A stretch of DNA of 64,000 bases, taken from the NCBI GenBank assembly GCA_963757395.1, contig CAVWRK010000016.1, positions 1 through 64,000 on the forward strand, in the 5' to 3' direction. The DNA comes from DATAOG01 sp963757395 (lineage in GTDB: Bacteria > Pseudomonadota > Alphaproteobacteria > Geminicoccales > Geminicoccaceae). The translations under genes were made by a program, and so were the position numbers. Under the pieces are notes generated by a model. The model worked only from the letters and a program-made list of their open reading frames with translations. It made no database searches and was not told the origin of the DNA. Below are positions 37,094 to 45,431 of the stretch, one piece after another (the stretch's first letter is position 1; every line of letters begins with the position of its first letter).

Positions 37094-37165
37094 CCAAGAC
37101 ACTATTAACTCTGGTAATGGTAAATAGCGGTTAACTTTCAATTTTAGAGAAATCCGGCTTATTGC

Positions 37166-37183
37166 TTCCCCATGCATGGGGAA
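37166..37183. promoter_or_regulatory. 18-base perfect palindrome before the lytic transglycosylase
   Basis: TTCCCCATGCATGGGGAA is a perfect inverted repeat centred about 22 bases before the preferred ATG of the transglycosylase gene. The 100 bases around it are the most AT-rich stretch of the region, with several TTAA tetramers, as expected of a promoter. It could be an operator or a hairpin in the leader that would mask the start region. The factor is unknown. Confidence 0.45.
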
Positions 37184-37195
37184 CGCTGCAAGACA

Positions 37196-39008
37196 ATGCT
37201 TCTAAGCCGGTTGCTGGTGGCGAGCCTGTGCGCCAGCTTCATGGTCTGCCCCCGACCCACCCTGGCGGCCACCGAGACCCTCCAAGTCGCCCTGCTCTCC
37301 CCGGACGACGTGCCGGACCGCAGCGATCAGGTGCTGCCGGGCACGCTCAATGCCGGCGACGTCGCGCTCTACCGGCGCATCTTCCAGCTGCAGTCGGCCG
37401 GCAATCTGGTCGCCGCCGACCAGCTGATCGCCAGGCTCGGCAACCGGTTCCTGCTCGGCCACGTGCTCTGGCAGCGCTACATGTCCGAGAGCTATCACTC
37501 GACCTACGCCGAGCTCGCGGCGTGGCTCGAGCACTACGCCGACCATCCGGGCGCCGATCGGATCTACAGCCTGGCGCTGCGCCGGCAGCCGGCCGGCGCG
37601 CCGCCGCCGCCGCGGCCGGTGCGCGGCTATCTCGGCGGCAACGGTCAGGAGGGCTCGGAGCTGGTGCGGGTCGACTACCGCACGGCGCTGGAGCGCACGC
37701 CCGCCGAGGACGCGGCGGTGCGCGACTGGCGCAGTCGGATCGACCAGCTGGTCGGCGCCGGCCAGCGGGACGCGGCCGAAGCCGAGCTGCAGCGGCCCGC
37801 GATCGTGGTTCTGATCGACCCGGTCGAGGCCGATCTGGCGCGCTGGACGATCGCGCGCGGCTATTTCAGCGCCGGCAACTTCGGCCGCGCCCTGGCGCTC
37901 GCCGGCCGCGCCGCCACCCGCTCGGGCGACGCGGTCCCGGAAATGCATTGGATCGCCGGCCTCAGTGCCTGGCGCCTGGGCCAGGTCCAGGTGGCGGCAT
38001 GCCACTTCGCGGCGCTCGCGGATGCGCCCTCGATTCTGCCCGGCGAGCGCTCGCGGGCCGCCTTCTGGGCGGCGCGCGCCGATCTGGTCGCTTTCCGGCC
38101 GCAGCTGGTCCAGCACTATCTCGAGATCGCCGCTGACGGCCGCGATTTCTACGCGCTCCTGGCGCGCACCGTGCTCGGCCGGTCGATCGTCTACGACTGG
38201 CATCAGACCGGCATCAAGGACAGCCTGCCGCCGGTCCTGCTGCGCTTTCCCGGCGCGCAGCGCGCGCTGGCGCTGGGCGAGGTCGGTGAGTTCGACCGCG
38301 CCGAGCAGGAGATCCGCAAGCTCGCGGCCCGCGCCCCGGCCGATGTCATGGTCGCTTTGATCGGGCTGGCCGAATCCCTCGATCTACCCGCAGCGCAGAT
38401 GCGCCTCGCCCAGAGCCTCGAGAGCAGCGAGGGCAGCCACCACTTCGGCGCCCTCTACCCGGTGCCGACCTGGCAGCCGGTCAACGGCTACACCGTCGAC
38501 CGGGCGCTGGTCTATTCGATCATCCGCGCCGAGTTCGGCCTTCGACCCCTCGGCCGAGAGCCAGGCCGGCGCCCAGGGCCTGATGCAGGTCATGCCCGAG
38601 ACCGCGCGCGATCTCGCCGCCCGCGGCATCCTCGAGGTGTCGGCGCAGAACGATCTGTTCGAGCCCGAGACTTCGATCCAGTTCGGCCAAGCCTATCTGG
38701 AGTACCTCTTGCAGTGGTCGCCGATCGGCGGCAATCTGATCTACGTGGCCGCGGCCTACAACGCCGGCCCGGGCCGGATCGCCCGCTGGCGGGAGCAGCT
38801 CGACAGCGACAACGACCCGCTGCTGTTCCTGGAATCGATCCCGATGCGCGAGCCCCGGGTCTACGTCAAGAAGGTGCTGACCAACTTGTGGACCTATCGC
38901 GCCCGGCTCGGCCAGCCGCAACCCTCGCTCGAGGCGCTGGCGCACAATCGGTGGCCGAGCTACCAGGCCCTCGACGTCGACGAGCAGACGGTGCATGCCT
39001 CGAATTGA
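37196..39008 (+). pseudogene. Soluble lytic murein transglycosylase (Slt family), frameshifted at the catalytic Glu
   Basis: About 603 residues across the break. An N-terminal signal peptide (L-L-V-A-S-L-C-A-S-F-M-V, then T-L-A-A-T) is followed by a long alpha-superhelical region. The C-terminal goose-lysozyme-like domain has G-L-M-Q-V-M-P-E-T-A and A-A-A-Y-N-A-G-P-G-R-I. The frame breaks at 38534-38535: removing one T gives I-I-R-A-E-S-A-F-D-P-S-A-E-S, restoring the catalytic Glu and following Ser. The enzyme cleaves peptidoglycan to anhydromuropeptides in the periplasm. An upstream in-frame ATG at 37172 lies inside the palindrome. Its end overlaps moaB by 14 bases. Confidence 0.88.
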
Positions 39009-39534
39009 TCCCACCCGGGCGTTCCGGCCGCTCCAGATCGCCGTGCTCACGGTCTCCGACAGCCGCACGCTGGCCGACGACCGCTCGGGCGATCTTTTGG
39101 TCGAGCGGCTGACCGGGGCCGGCCACCGGCTCGCGGCCCGGGCGCTGGTGGCCGACGATGCCGAGCAGATCGCGGCCCAGCTCGCCGCCTGGATCGACGA
39201 TCCGAAGGTCGAGGTCGTGATCAGCACTGGCGGCACCGGGGTCACCGGGCGCGACGTCACGCCGGAGGCGCTGGAGCGGGTCGCGGAAAAGCTGATCCCG
39301 GGCTTCGGCGAGCTGTTCCGGATGATCAGCTGGCAGAAGATCGGCTCATCCGCGCTGCAGTCGCGCGCCACCGCCGGCGTCGCCAAGGGCACCTATCTGT
39401 TCGCCCTGCCCGGCTCGCCTGGTGCCTGCAGGGATGGCTGGGACGAGATCCTGGCGAGCCAGCTCGACATCCGCCACCGGCCCTGCAACTTTGCCGAGCT
39501 GCTACCCCGCCTGCGCGAGCACGAGACGGGCTGA
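38995..39534 (+). CDS. moaB: Molybdenum cofactor biosynthesis protein B
   Basis: 179 residues with the MoaB/MogA fold: I-A-V-L-T-V-S-D-S-R near residue 15, I-S-T-G-G-T-G-V-T-G-R-D-V-T-P-E near residue 78 (molybdopterin-binding loop) and A-L-P-G-S-P-G-A-C near the C-terminus. MoaB-type proteins adenylylate or bind molybdopterin during Moco synthesis. It starts inside the end of the transglycosylase gene (14-base overlap), so the two are likely cotranscribed. Its 3' end overlaps the oppositely oriented MHYT-GGDEF-EAL gene by 33 bases. Confidence 0.9.
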   Translation: MPRIDPTRAFRPLQIAVLTVSDSRTLADDRSGDLLVERLTGAGHRLAARALVADDAEQIAAQLAAWIDDPKVEVVISTGGTGVTGRDVTPEALERVAEKLIPGFGELFRMISWQKIGSSALQSRATAGVAKGTYLFALPGSPGACRDGWDEILASQLDIRHRPCNFAELLPRLREHETG

Positions 39535-41943
39535 GGCCGCCGGCGCCGCGGCGGCATCGAGCATCGCCTGGGCGGTCGCCACGGCGGCCAGGATGTCGGC
39601 ACCGTCGCCGAGCGCAAGGGGCTCGCCGATCAGGTAGCCCTGGATCTCGTCGCAGTTCTCGCGCCGCAGCAGGTCCATCTGCTCGACCGTCTCCACCCCC
39701 TCCGCGATCACCGGGATCTTGAGGCCCTGCCCGAGCCCGGTCACGGCGCGCACGATCGCCACCGCTTCGGTGGTATCCTGCATGGCTTCGATGAACGAGC
39801 GGTCGATCTTGATCTTGTCGAACGGGAAGCGCTGCAGATAGCTGAGGCTCGAATAGCCGGTACCGAAGTCGTCCATGGCGATGCGCACGCCCAGCGCCTT
39901 GAGCTGACGCAAGGTGGTGAGCGCCTGCTCGACGTCTTTGATCAGGACGCTCTCGGTGATCTCGAGCTCCAGGCGTTCGGGCGCCAGGTGGTGGGTCCGG
40001 AGCACGTTCTCGATCAGTGCCGGCAGATCGCAGCGGGTAAACTGCACCGGCGACAGGTTGACGCCGACGCGCAGGTGCTCCGGCCAGGTCGCGGCCGCGG
40101 CACAGGCGGTGTGCAGGACCCACTCCCCGAGCGGCACGATCAGCCCGGTCTCTTCCGCCAGCGGGATGAACTCGTCCGGCGCGACCATGCCGCGTCGGGG
40201 GTGCTGCCAGCGGACCAGCGCTTCGAAGCCCGTGATCTTGCGGCTGCTGATCTCCGCCTGCGGCTGATAGTGAACTTCGAGCTGCTGCTGCGCGAGCGCC
40301 TGGCGGAGATCGTATTCCAGCACCCGGCGGACCTGCAGCTTGGCGTCCATCTCCGGCTCGAACATGCGATAGACGCCGCGGCCGTCGGCCTTGGCGCGAT
40401 AGAGGGCGGTATCGGCGTTCTTGAGCAGGGTGTCGACGTCGCCGCCGTCGTTCGGGAACAGGGCGATGCCGACGCTGAGCCCGACCGCCATTCCCTCGCC
40501 TTCGAACTCGAACGGCTCGGCCACCGTCGCGACCAGCCGGTCGGCGAAGCCGGCGGCGTGCTGGGGCTGGGGCCCGCCGGTCTGAACGATCGCGAACTCG
40601 TCGCCGCCGAGCCGGGCCACCGTATCGGTCTCGCGCACGGCCGCGCTCAGGCGGGCTGCCGCCTGCTCGAGCAGCGCGTCGCCGGCCGCGTGCCCCCGCA
40701 TGTCGTTGACCTCCTTGAAGCGATCGAGGTCGAGGCACAGCACCGCAACCGCGTCGCCGTCGCGCCGCGCCCGCGCCAGCGCCTGCTCGAGCCGGTCCCG
40801 GAACAGCACGCGATTGGGCAACCCGGTCAGGACATCATGGTTGGCCATGAACAGGATCTGGGCCTCGGCCGCCTTGCGCTCGGTGATGTCCCGGATCGCC
40901 GCGACCCGCGCGCGCTGCCCCTTGTAGTCGATCGAGCGGGCCAGGATCTCGACCGCGACCTGGCCGCCGTCGGGGCGCTGCAGCCGGGTCTCGTAAGCGC
41001 CCTCGACCCCGTCCGCGATGCGGCCTTCGACGTCGGCGCGGTCCTCGACCGGGACGAAGCTCAGGACGTCGCGGCCGATCATCTGCTCGAGCGGATAGCC
41101 GGCCAGGTCGGCGAGCGCATGGTTGCCGTCGAGCAGCCGGCCGTCGGCGTGGATCGCGATGCCCTCGAAGGTGGCATTGACCAGCTGCTGCAGCCGGACC
41201 GTCTCCTGGACGCTGCGGTTGGCGAGGTGCTGATCGACGATCGAGCCGGTCAGGCTGATTCCGAGCAACAGGACGGCGACGCCGGCGACCGCGAACGCGA
41301 GCATGGCGGGCGACAGCACCGCGTCGGGCAGCGGCACGAGCGGGCTCGGGGTCAGCTCGAGCGCGCCCATGGCCGTGAAATGCATGGCGCAGATGCCCAG
41401 CGTCAGGAGCAGGGTGCCGAGACTGCGCCAGCGCAGGGTGTCGCGCGGCAGCGCGGTCCGCAGGGCGAGCGCGCCGAGGGTGATGCCGAAGATCAGGGAC
41501 AGAACGACGAGGAACGGATCGTAGCCGACCAGGGCAGGCACCCGGATCGCCGCCATGCCGGTGTAATGCATGGCGCTGATCCCCGAGCCCGCGAGCCCGC
41601 CGCCGAGCCAGTAGCGGATCGGCCGTTCGGCGTCGATCGCGACCGCGAAGCCGAGCGCGGTGATCACGATCGCGACCACGATCGACAGGATGGTCAGACC
41701 CACATCGTAGCCGATCGGCATGCCCGGCTGATAGGACAGCATGGCCACGAAGTGGGTTGCCCAGATCCCGCCGCCGGCGGCGGTACCGGCGGTCGCGAGC
41801 CAGGTCAGCCGGGCGCGGCCGGTCGTCAGCTGGGCGCGGCGGATCACCGACAGCGCCGTATAGGTCGCGAAGATACAGATCAGCGCGGCCAGCACGACCA
41901 GCCGCAGATCGTGCTGCTGGGTGAGGCAAAGATAGACGCGCAT
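39502..41943 (-). CDS. MHYT-PAS-GGDEF-EAL cyclic-di-GMP signalling protein
   Basis: 813 residues. The N-terminal membrane domain has about seven helices and three MHYT-type motifs (T-H-F-V-A-M, M-H-Y-T-G-M and M-H-F-T-A-M), proposed to bind metal and sense O2, CO or NO. It is followed by a PAS domain (about 240-365), a GGDEF domain with intact L-G-G-D-E-F near residue 450, and an EAL domain with F-E-A-L-V-R-W and D-D-F-G-T-G-Y. Both catalytic signatures are intact, so it may synthesise and degrade cyclic-di-GMP. It sits beside a metal-exporting ATPase but is transcribed away from it. Confidence 0.93.
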   Translation of the reverse strand: MRVYLCLTQQHDLRLVVLAALICIFATYTALSVIRRAQLTTGRARLTWLATAGTAAGGGIWATHFVAMLSYQPGMPIGYDVGLTILSIVVAIVITALGFAVAIDAERPIRYWLGGGLAGSGISAMHYTGMAAIRVPALVGYDPFLVVLSLIFGITLGALALRTALPRDTLRWRSLGTLLLTLGICAMHFTAMGALELTPSPLVPLPDAVLSPAMLAFAVAGVAVLLLGISLTGSIVDQHLANRSVQETVRLQQLVNATFEGIAIHADGRLLDGNHALADLAGYPLEQMIGRDVLSFVPVEDRADVEGRIADGVEGAYETRLQRPDGGQVAVEILARSIDYKGQRARVAAIRDITERKAAEAQILFMANHDVLTGLPNRVLFRDRLEQALARARRDGDAVAVLCLDLDRFKEVNDMRGHAAGDALLEQAAARLSAAVRETDTVARLGGDEFAIVQTGGPQPQHAAGFADRLVATVAEPFEFEGEGMAVGLSVGIALFPNDGGDVDTLLKNADTALYRAKADGRGVYRMFEPEMDAKLQVRRVLEYDLRQALAQQQLEVHYQPQAEISSRKITGFEALVRWQHPRRGMVAPDEFIPLAEETGLIVPLGEWVLHTACAAAATWPEHLRVGVNLSPVQFTRCDLPALIENVLRTHHLAPERLELEITESVLIKDVEQALTTLRQLKALGVRIAMDDFGTGYSSLSYLQRFPFDKIKIDRSFIEAMQDTTEAVAIVRAVTGLGQGLKIPVIAEGVETVEQMDLLRRENCDEIQGYLIGEPLALGDGADILAAVATAQAMLDAAAAPAASARLVLAQAG

Positions 41944-42157
41944 GGGCGAGCATTCCTTCTCGCGGTCGGGTGCGACTCTGGCCCGATCGCGTTAACAGCG
42001 CCTTAGGGCAGGACGGCCGCCTCCTCTGCCCATGGCATCGGCCACGCCCCGCGCTTGCCGGCCCCTGGATGCTTGTCTGCGGCGCCGGTTTCGAGGAATG
42101 GTCGGGGCGTGCCCACGGCGGGTGACAGCCGCCGCACGAGCTCTTCGAGGAGACGGC

Positions 42158-44446
42158 ATGGAGCCGGCGAGGTTGATCAATGGCGCTCTGCTGGCCCTGG
42201 CGGCGTCGGGTCTCCTGGCCGGCGCGGCAGCCTGGCTCGCGGACGCGCCCGAATGGGCCGATCGATGCTGGGCGGGCGCGACCCTGCCGGTCCTGGTCGT
42301 GGTCCTGGCCGGCATGCTGCGCGCCCTGGTCAGGGGCGAGCTCGGCGTCGATCTGATCGCGGTCCTGTCGATGGCGGGCGCCGTGGCGCTCGGCCAGATG
42401 CTGGCGGGCGTGGTGATCGCGCTGATGGTCGCAGGCGGCGGCGCGCTCGAGGACTTTGCGCAGCAGCGGGCGCGGCGCGAGCTGCATCGTCTGCTCGCGC
42501 GCGCGCCGGCGAGCGCCAACCGTTACGCCGACGGCGCGATCGCCCAGGTGCCGCTGGCCGAGCTGCGGCGCGGTGATCGCCTGCTGGTGCGCGCCGGCGA
42601 GGTGGTGCCGGTCGACGGCATGATCGTCGGCGGCACCGCGGTGCTCGACGAATCGGCGCTCACCGGCGAGCCGCTGCCGGTCCGGCGGCCGCCCGGCGAT
42701 CGGGCCCAGAGCGGCACGGTCAACGCCGGCGATCCGTTCGACCTGCGCGCCAATGCGACCGCCGAGGAGAGCACCTACGCCGGCATCGTCCGCCTGGTCC
42801 GGGCGGCGCAGGCCGACAAGGCGCCGTTCGTCCGCCTGGCCGATCGCTATGCGCTGCTGTTCGTGCCGCTGGCGCTGGCGGTGGCCGGGACCGCTTGGTT
42901 GGCCTCGGGCGATCCGGTGCGCGCGCTGGCGGTGCTCGTGGTCGCCACGCCCTGTCCCTTGATCCTGGCGGCGCCGGTCGCGATCGTGGCCGGGATCTCG
43001 CGGGCCGCGCGCCAGGGCATTCTGGTCAAGGGCGGCGGGGCTCTGGAGACGCTGGCGCGCGGCAAGGTCCTGCTGTTCGACAAGACCGGCACGCTGACCA
43101 CCGGGCGCGCGCGCCTGCACGCCATCGAGACCGACGGCAGCGTCGCTGCCAATGAGCTGCTGAGGCTGGCGGCCTCGCTCGATCAGGCCTCGCAGCACGT
43201 GATCGCCGAGGCGCTGGTCAAGGCCGCGCAGGCGCGCGGGCTGGCGCTCGCCACGCCGACCGAGGTGCGCGAGCAGGCGGGCGCCGGTCTCGAGGGCATG
43301 GTCGACGGCCGGCAGGTGGCGCTCGGCAGCTACGCCTGGCTGAGCGCGCGGACCGCGCCCGCGGCCTGGACCGGGGCGGTGCTGCGGCGGATGGTCCACG
43401 AGGGTGCCACGGGCGTGTTCGTCGCCCTCGACGGCGTCGCGCGCGGCGCGCTGCTGCTCGGCGACGAGGTCCGGACCGACACCCCCCGGGCGCTCCGGCG
43501 GCTGCGCCGGGCGGGCATCGCCAAGATCGTCATGGTGACCGGCGACCACGCCGAGGTGGCGACCGCGATCGGCGCCGCGCTCGACATCGACAGCGTGCTG
43601 GCCGAGCGCACGCCCGAGGACAAGGTCGCCGCGGTGCGCTCCGAGCGCAGCCAAGCGGTCACCCTGATGGTCGGCGATGGCATCAACGATGCGCCGGCGC
43701 TGGCGGCGGCCGATGTCGGCATCGCGATGGGCGCGCGCGGCAGCGGCGCTTCCTCGGAGGCCGCCGACGTGGTCCTGCTGGTGGACCGCCTGGACCGCCT
43801 GGCCGACGCGCTCCAGATCGCCAGGCGAGCGCGCGCGATCGCCCTGGAGAGCGTGCTCGCCGGCATGGGCCTGTCGCTCGCGGCGATGGTCGGGGCGGCC
43901 TTCGGGCTGCTGGCGCCGGTCGCCGGCGCCGTGCTGCAGGAGGCGATCGACGTCGCGGTGATCCTGAACGCGCTGCGCGCCCTTGGCAGCGGCGAGCGCC
44001 GGGCGCCGACCCTGGCCGGGGCGGTCTCGGAACGCATGCAGGCGGAGCATCAGGCGCTGCAGCCGCTGCTCGAGCGCATCCGCAGCCTGGCCGAGCGGCT
44101 CGACGAGCTGCCCACGCCGGCCGCGCAGAGCGCGCTCGCCGAGGTCGACCGCCGCCTGCGCGAGGACCTGCTGCCGCACGAGCGCCGCGAGGAGACCGAC
44201 CTCTACCCGACCGTGGCCGGGCTGCTCGGCGGCCGCGACCCGATGGCGGCCATGAGCCGGAGTCACCGGGAGATCATCCACCTCGTGGGCGTCTACGGCC
44301 GGCTGGTCGAGGATTGGCCGGCCGAGGGCGCCGATCCGGCGCTGATCGGCGATCTGCGGCGCGTCCTGTTCAGCCTCGAGGCGATCCTGCGCCTGCACCT
44401 GGCCCAGGAGGACGAGATTTACGACGCCGTCACTCAGGCCAGCTGA
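42158..44446 (+). CDS. P1B-5-type metal ATPase with C-terminal hemerythrin domain (Nia/CtpD-like)
   Basis: 762 residues. The P-type core has the phosphorylated Asp308 in D-K-T-G-T-L-T, T-G-E-P in the actuator domain, and G-D-G-I-N-D-A-P. The membrane signatures T-P-C-P (264-267) and Q-E-A-I-D (594-598) are those of subgroup P1B-5, known from Sinorhizobium Nia (Ni/Fe) and mycobacterial CtpD. There is no N-terminal heavy-metal domain. Residues from about 625 form a hemerythrin-like four-helix domain (E-H-Q-A-L, H-E-R-R-E-E, S-H-R-E-I, H-L-A-Q-E-D-E). It likely exports Fe2+ and/or Ni2+, with the diiron domain sensing iron or oxygen. ATG 42158 chosen; longer leader unsupported. Confidence 0.88.
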   Translation: MEPARLINGALLALAASGLLAGAAAWLADAPEWADRCWAGATLPVLVVVLAGMLRALVRGELGVDLIAVLSMAGAVALGQMLAGVVIALMVAGGGALEDFAQQRARRELHRLLARAPASANRYADGAIAQVPLAELRRGDRLLVRAGEVVPVDGMIVGGTAVLDESALTGEPLPVRRPPGDRAQSGTVNAGDPFDLRANATAEESTYAGIVRLVRAAQADKAPFVRLADRYALLFVPLALAVAGTAWLASGDPVRALAVLVVATPCPLILAAPVAIVAGISRAARQGILVKGGGALETLARGKVLLFDKTGTLTTGRARLHAIETDGSVAANELLRLAASLDQASQHVIAEALVKAAQARGLALATPTEVREQAGAGLEGMVDGRQVALGSYAWLSARTAPAAWTGAVLRRMVHEGATGVFVALDGVARGALLLGDEVRTDTPRALRRLRRAGIAKIVMVTGDHAEVATAIGAALDIDSVLAERTPEDKVAAVRSERSQAVTLMVGDGINDAPALAAADVGIAMGARGSGASSEAADVVLLVDRLDRLADALQIARRARAIALESVLAGMGLSLAAMVGAAFGLLAPVAGAVLQEAIDVAVILNALRALGSGERRAPTLAGAVSERMQAEHQALQPLLERIRSLAERLDELPTPAAQSALAEVDRRLREDLLPHERREETDLYPTVAGLLGGRDPMAAMSRSHREIIHLVGVYGRLVEDWPAEGADPALIGDLRRVLFSLEAILRLHLAQEDEIYDAVTQAS

Positions 44447-44693
44447 TCGCCCGCGCGCTCGCGGCTCAGGACCTCGGTCATGGCGCCGCGGCCGACGATC
44501 ACGACGCTCGCCATGGCGATGAACAGGCCGTGCTCGACCACCCCCGGCAGCTCCGCCAGCGTGCAGGCCAGGCGCCTGGGATCGGCGATCGCGCCGAAGG
44601 CGCAGTCGAGGATGTGGTTGCCTTCGTCGGTGACGAACGGGTCGCTGCCGCCCGCCCGCAGGCGGAGCGTCGGGATGCAGCGACCGACGCCAG
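44434..44693 (-). pseudogene. rpiA: Ribose-5-phosphate isomerase A, C-terminal remnant
   Basis: About 80 codons without a start, matching the C-terminal end of RpiA: T-L-R-L-R-A-G-G-S-D-P-F-V-T-D-E-G-N, then I-L-D-C-A-F-G, L-A-E-L-P-G-V-V-E-H-G-L-F and I-V-G-R-G-A. The N-terminal two thirds, with the catalytic region, are missing; upstream sequence is directly the end of rpe. It overlaps the 3' end of the P1B ATPase by 13 bases in opposite orientation. A deletion probably fused the end of rpiA to rpe; an intact rpiA should lie elsewhere if the pathway works. Confidence 0.75.
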
Positions 44694-45368
44694 CTAATGC
44701 CCGCCTTGCGCTTCGAGCGCCCGCTGGCGCAGCTGGTCGATCGCCGCCCGGTAGTCGCCGCTCGAGAAGATCGAGGAGCCGGCGACGATCACATTGGCGC
44801 CCGCGGCCACGGCGGCGCCTACGGTCTCCGGGGTGATCCCGCCATCGACCTCGAGGTCGATCGGCCGCCCGCCGATCAGGGCGCGCACCTCGCGGATCTT
44901 GTCGATCGCCGCCGGGATCAGCTGCTGACCGCCGAAGCCCGGGTTGACCGACATCACCAGGATCTGATCGACCCGGTCGAGCACATAGTGGATCGCCGAG
45001 GGCGGGGTCGCGGGGTTCAGGCTCACGCCCGCCTTCTTGCCCAGCGTGCGGATCCTTTGCAGCGAGCGGTCGAGATGGGGGCCCGCCTCGACGTGCACGA
45101 TGATCAGGTCGCTGCCGGCCTCGGCGAAGGCCTCGAGGTAAGGATCGACCGGCGCGATCATCAGGTGGACGTCGAACGGCTTTGCGGAGTGCGGGCGCAG
45201 CGCGCGCACGACCTGCGGCCCGAGCGAGATGTTGGGCACGAAATGGCCGTCCATGACGTCGATGTGGATGACATCGGCGCCGGCCGCATCGACCGCGCGC
45301 AGCTCCGCGCCGAGCCGGGCAAAGTCGGCGGCCAGGATCGAGGGGGCGATCTTGATCGGGCGAGCCAT
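44694..45368 (-). CDS. rpe: Ribulose-phosphate 3-epimerase
   Basis: 224 residues, a TIM barrel of normal length. Signatures are I-A-P-S-I-L-A-A-D-F-A at the start, I-D-V-M-D-G-H-F-V-P-N near residue 36 (metal ligands), M-S-V-N-P-G-F-G-G-Q near residue 140, and D-G-G-I-T near the C-terminus. It interconverts ribulose-5-phosphate and xylulose-5-phosphate in the pentose phosphate pathway. Its stop directly abuts the rpiA remnant, and its start is 63 bases downstream of malQ on the same strand. Confidence 0.95.
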   Translation of the reverse strand: MARPIKIAPSILAADFARLGAELRAVDAAGADVIHIDVMDGHFVPNISLGPQVVRALRPHSAKPFDVHLMIAPVDPYLEAFAEAGSDLIIVHVEAGPHLDRSLQRIRTLGKKAGVSLNPATPPSAIHYVLDRVDQILVMSVNPGFGGQQLIPAAIDKIREVRALIGGRPIDLEVDGGITPETVGAAVAAGANVIVAGSSIFSSGDYRAAIDQLRQRALEAQGGH

Positions 45369-45431
45369 CGGGTCATCCGGGCCGCGGTGGGCGACCCCTG
45401 CAACTCTCCATAGCCGGGATCGCAGCCCGTC

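Noticed and set aside
37080..37140. CtrA-type TTAA-N7-TTAA site
   Set aside because: TTAA tetramers are present but spaced 6 or 11 bases apart, and partly inside the end of the glycosylase gene; not the canonical spacing.
40835..44398. Minus-strand open frame of almost 1200 codons crossing the P1B ATPase gene
   Set aside because: Antisense to a full P-type ATPase; no domain, low-complexity Arg/Gln/His/Ala composition.
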